DNA of 64,000 nucleotides from Ceriagrion tenellum (lineage: Eukaryota; Arthropoda; Insecta; Odonata; Coenagrionidae): positions 86,597,696 through 86,661,695 of the forward strand of contig OY720643.1 of NCBI GenBank assembly GCA_963169105.1, given 5' to 3'. Of this stretch, positions 62,836 through 64,000 are shown piece after piece. The stretch's first letter is position 1; each line of letters opens with the position of its first letter. The notes under the pieces are model-generated. The model was not told the DNA's origin and made no database searches. It saw nothing but the letters and a program-made list of their open reading frames with translations. The translations under genes and the position numbers were made by a program.

Positions 62836-64000
62836 CCTGATGGTAATTGTTCTTAGTTTATAATGATTTTTTTCAATACAAAAATTAGGACTTAACTGTA
62901 ACCCAAACCATTTGTTATTTATGCTGCCCAAAGTTGGAAATATACAATTATTTTTAGGATATTGTCCTAGATTGACCTTTGTTTAATGACACCAAAATAA
63001 TATCAAGAGTGTACATACATGCACAAAGAAATCAAAACAAAATCAATAGATCTTTAACAGAAAATCAGTGTCTTTTCCTCATTGAAAACTCAAATTTTCA
63101 ACATCATTAACATGACACCTAACAATCATATTTCTCTAATGTTGTCAAACCATGGCTTTATTAACATTAAAAATGAGAGAGCTGAATTCTCACAAACTCT
63201 GAAATGACCGGGCATGGAGGTACAACAACAACAAAATTATTTCTTGCTTGATTTTCCCTTCAATGTCGTTCACACTATCAGATCAAATTACACCTCAGCA
63301 GGGTGAGAAAGAAAAGCAAAGAGTTAAGCAAATACATGAATTGATATCTTAATGTGTTACTATTCATATGTCATAATATTAATATTAAATTATAAGTCCC
63401 ACAACAACAAATCCTATCACTGCACGAAGCCTCACAAGTCATCCCATGCTTCTCTCATGGAATTTGACCACTATACTGAATAGATAATTAGTTTTATGTC
63501 CAACGTTAAATGCACTATCAAGGCTGCTTAAATAAAACAGTTACCAAATAAAAAGTAAAGAATCGAGATAATTTAGAAACGTCAAAAGCAAATCCTCCCC
63601 AAACTCATAGTAGAAATTATTATCCTGGAATAGCAGATAGAAAGTTTCTGATTACTGTAGCCCATAAAATTACATTGGTCCCATGATAAAGAATGAATGA
63701 TGTTCTATTAACAAGAATAAAACCAGACAGCCTGACCTTAAAAAGCAAGTTACTTTTTCACAGTCATAGATATTTTCAGCAATTATTTACCGCAGAACCT
63801 CGATGACATTTTCACATCACATCCTCAACATCACATTAGGATGTAAACATTAGAAATTATTCAGTCCCATTAAGATGTAGAGATGGGATAAAAATCTAGG
63901 GAATCATTTTTTTCCAATGGGTACATTAGAGTGCAGGCAATAATGGTAACCAAAATACAGGAAATCAAATGCTTTAAAGAAGAAATGGGATTGACAGCAT
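62836..64000. other. No recognisable feature
   Basis: AT-rich noncoding sequence to the window end. I searched both strands for Ig or FN3 exons of the receptor and found none. Confidence 0.4.

Noticed and set aside
1..64000. CRISPR arrays, tRNA and rRNA genes
   Set aside because: No regularly spaced identical repeats with unique spacers, and no tRNA A/B-box cloverleaf or rRNA core sequence noticed on either strand by eye; a tRNAscan/Infernal run would settle it.

Overview
The window looks like nuclear DNA of an arthropod, most likely an insect. It is AT-rich and intron-bearing, full of decayed metazoan transposons (non-LTR retrotransposons, a Penelope-like relic, two pogo/Tigger elements, a piggyBac element, MITEs), and carries the 3' exons of a cell-surface receptor resembling the arthropod Sidestep family. 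I see no bacterial operon, rRNA, tRNA or CRISPR array. Species cannot be told from the sequence.

Region 1 (1-25,830) is essentially gene-free. It is one very AT-rich, degenerate tandem array. Its basic period is about 145-170 bp, and longer blocks recur about every 1.6 kb, so roughly ten monomers form a higher-order unit. An inverted LINE relic (205-1,315) interrupts it. This is satellite-like architecture, possibly pericentromeric.

Region 2 (25,930-29,990) changes abruptly to more GC- and CpG-rich sequence: two 3' fragments of a non-LTR retrotransposon in tandem, a MITE-like element (27,303-27,706), a possible zinc-finger exon, small tandem duplications, and the first coding exon of a THAP-domain protein (29,348-29,455, minus strand) with a CpG-rich 5' flank holding a 59-bp tandem duplication.

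Region 3 (29,990-32,640) is a second, different tandem array. Four distinguishable ~105-bp subunit types (a-b-c-d) repeat in order about six times, giving a ~400-bp higher-order unit.

Region 4 (32,640-64,000) is intron-like or intergenic sequence with genes and transposons. On the minus strand lie two small phase-compatible exons that may end an unidentified gene (36,140-36,549), and three phase-compatible exons giving the transmembrane segment, cytoplasmic tail and stop codon of a Sidestep-like receptor (48,798 down to 45,286). The rest of that receptor gene should lie further to the right, so the sequence from 48.8 to 64 kb is probably one of its introns. Transposons here are a Penelope-like GIY-YIG relic (~37.3-38.1 kb), a complete but dead Tigger element with TA target duplication (39,964-42,711), a LINE tail in the receptor intron (45,690-46,230), a second pogo relic (50.6-51.6 kb), a near-intact piggyBac element with TTAA duplication (55,786-58,746) and a TA-flanked MITE (62,349-62,833). 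The region is also rich in near-perfect inverted repeats, two of which share the same downstream sequence.
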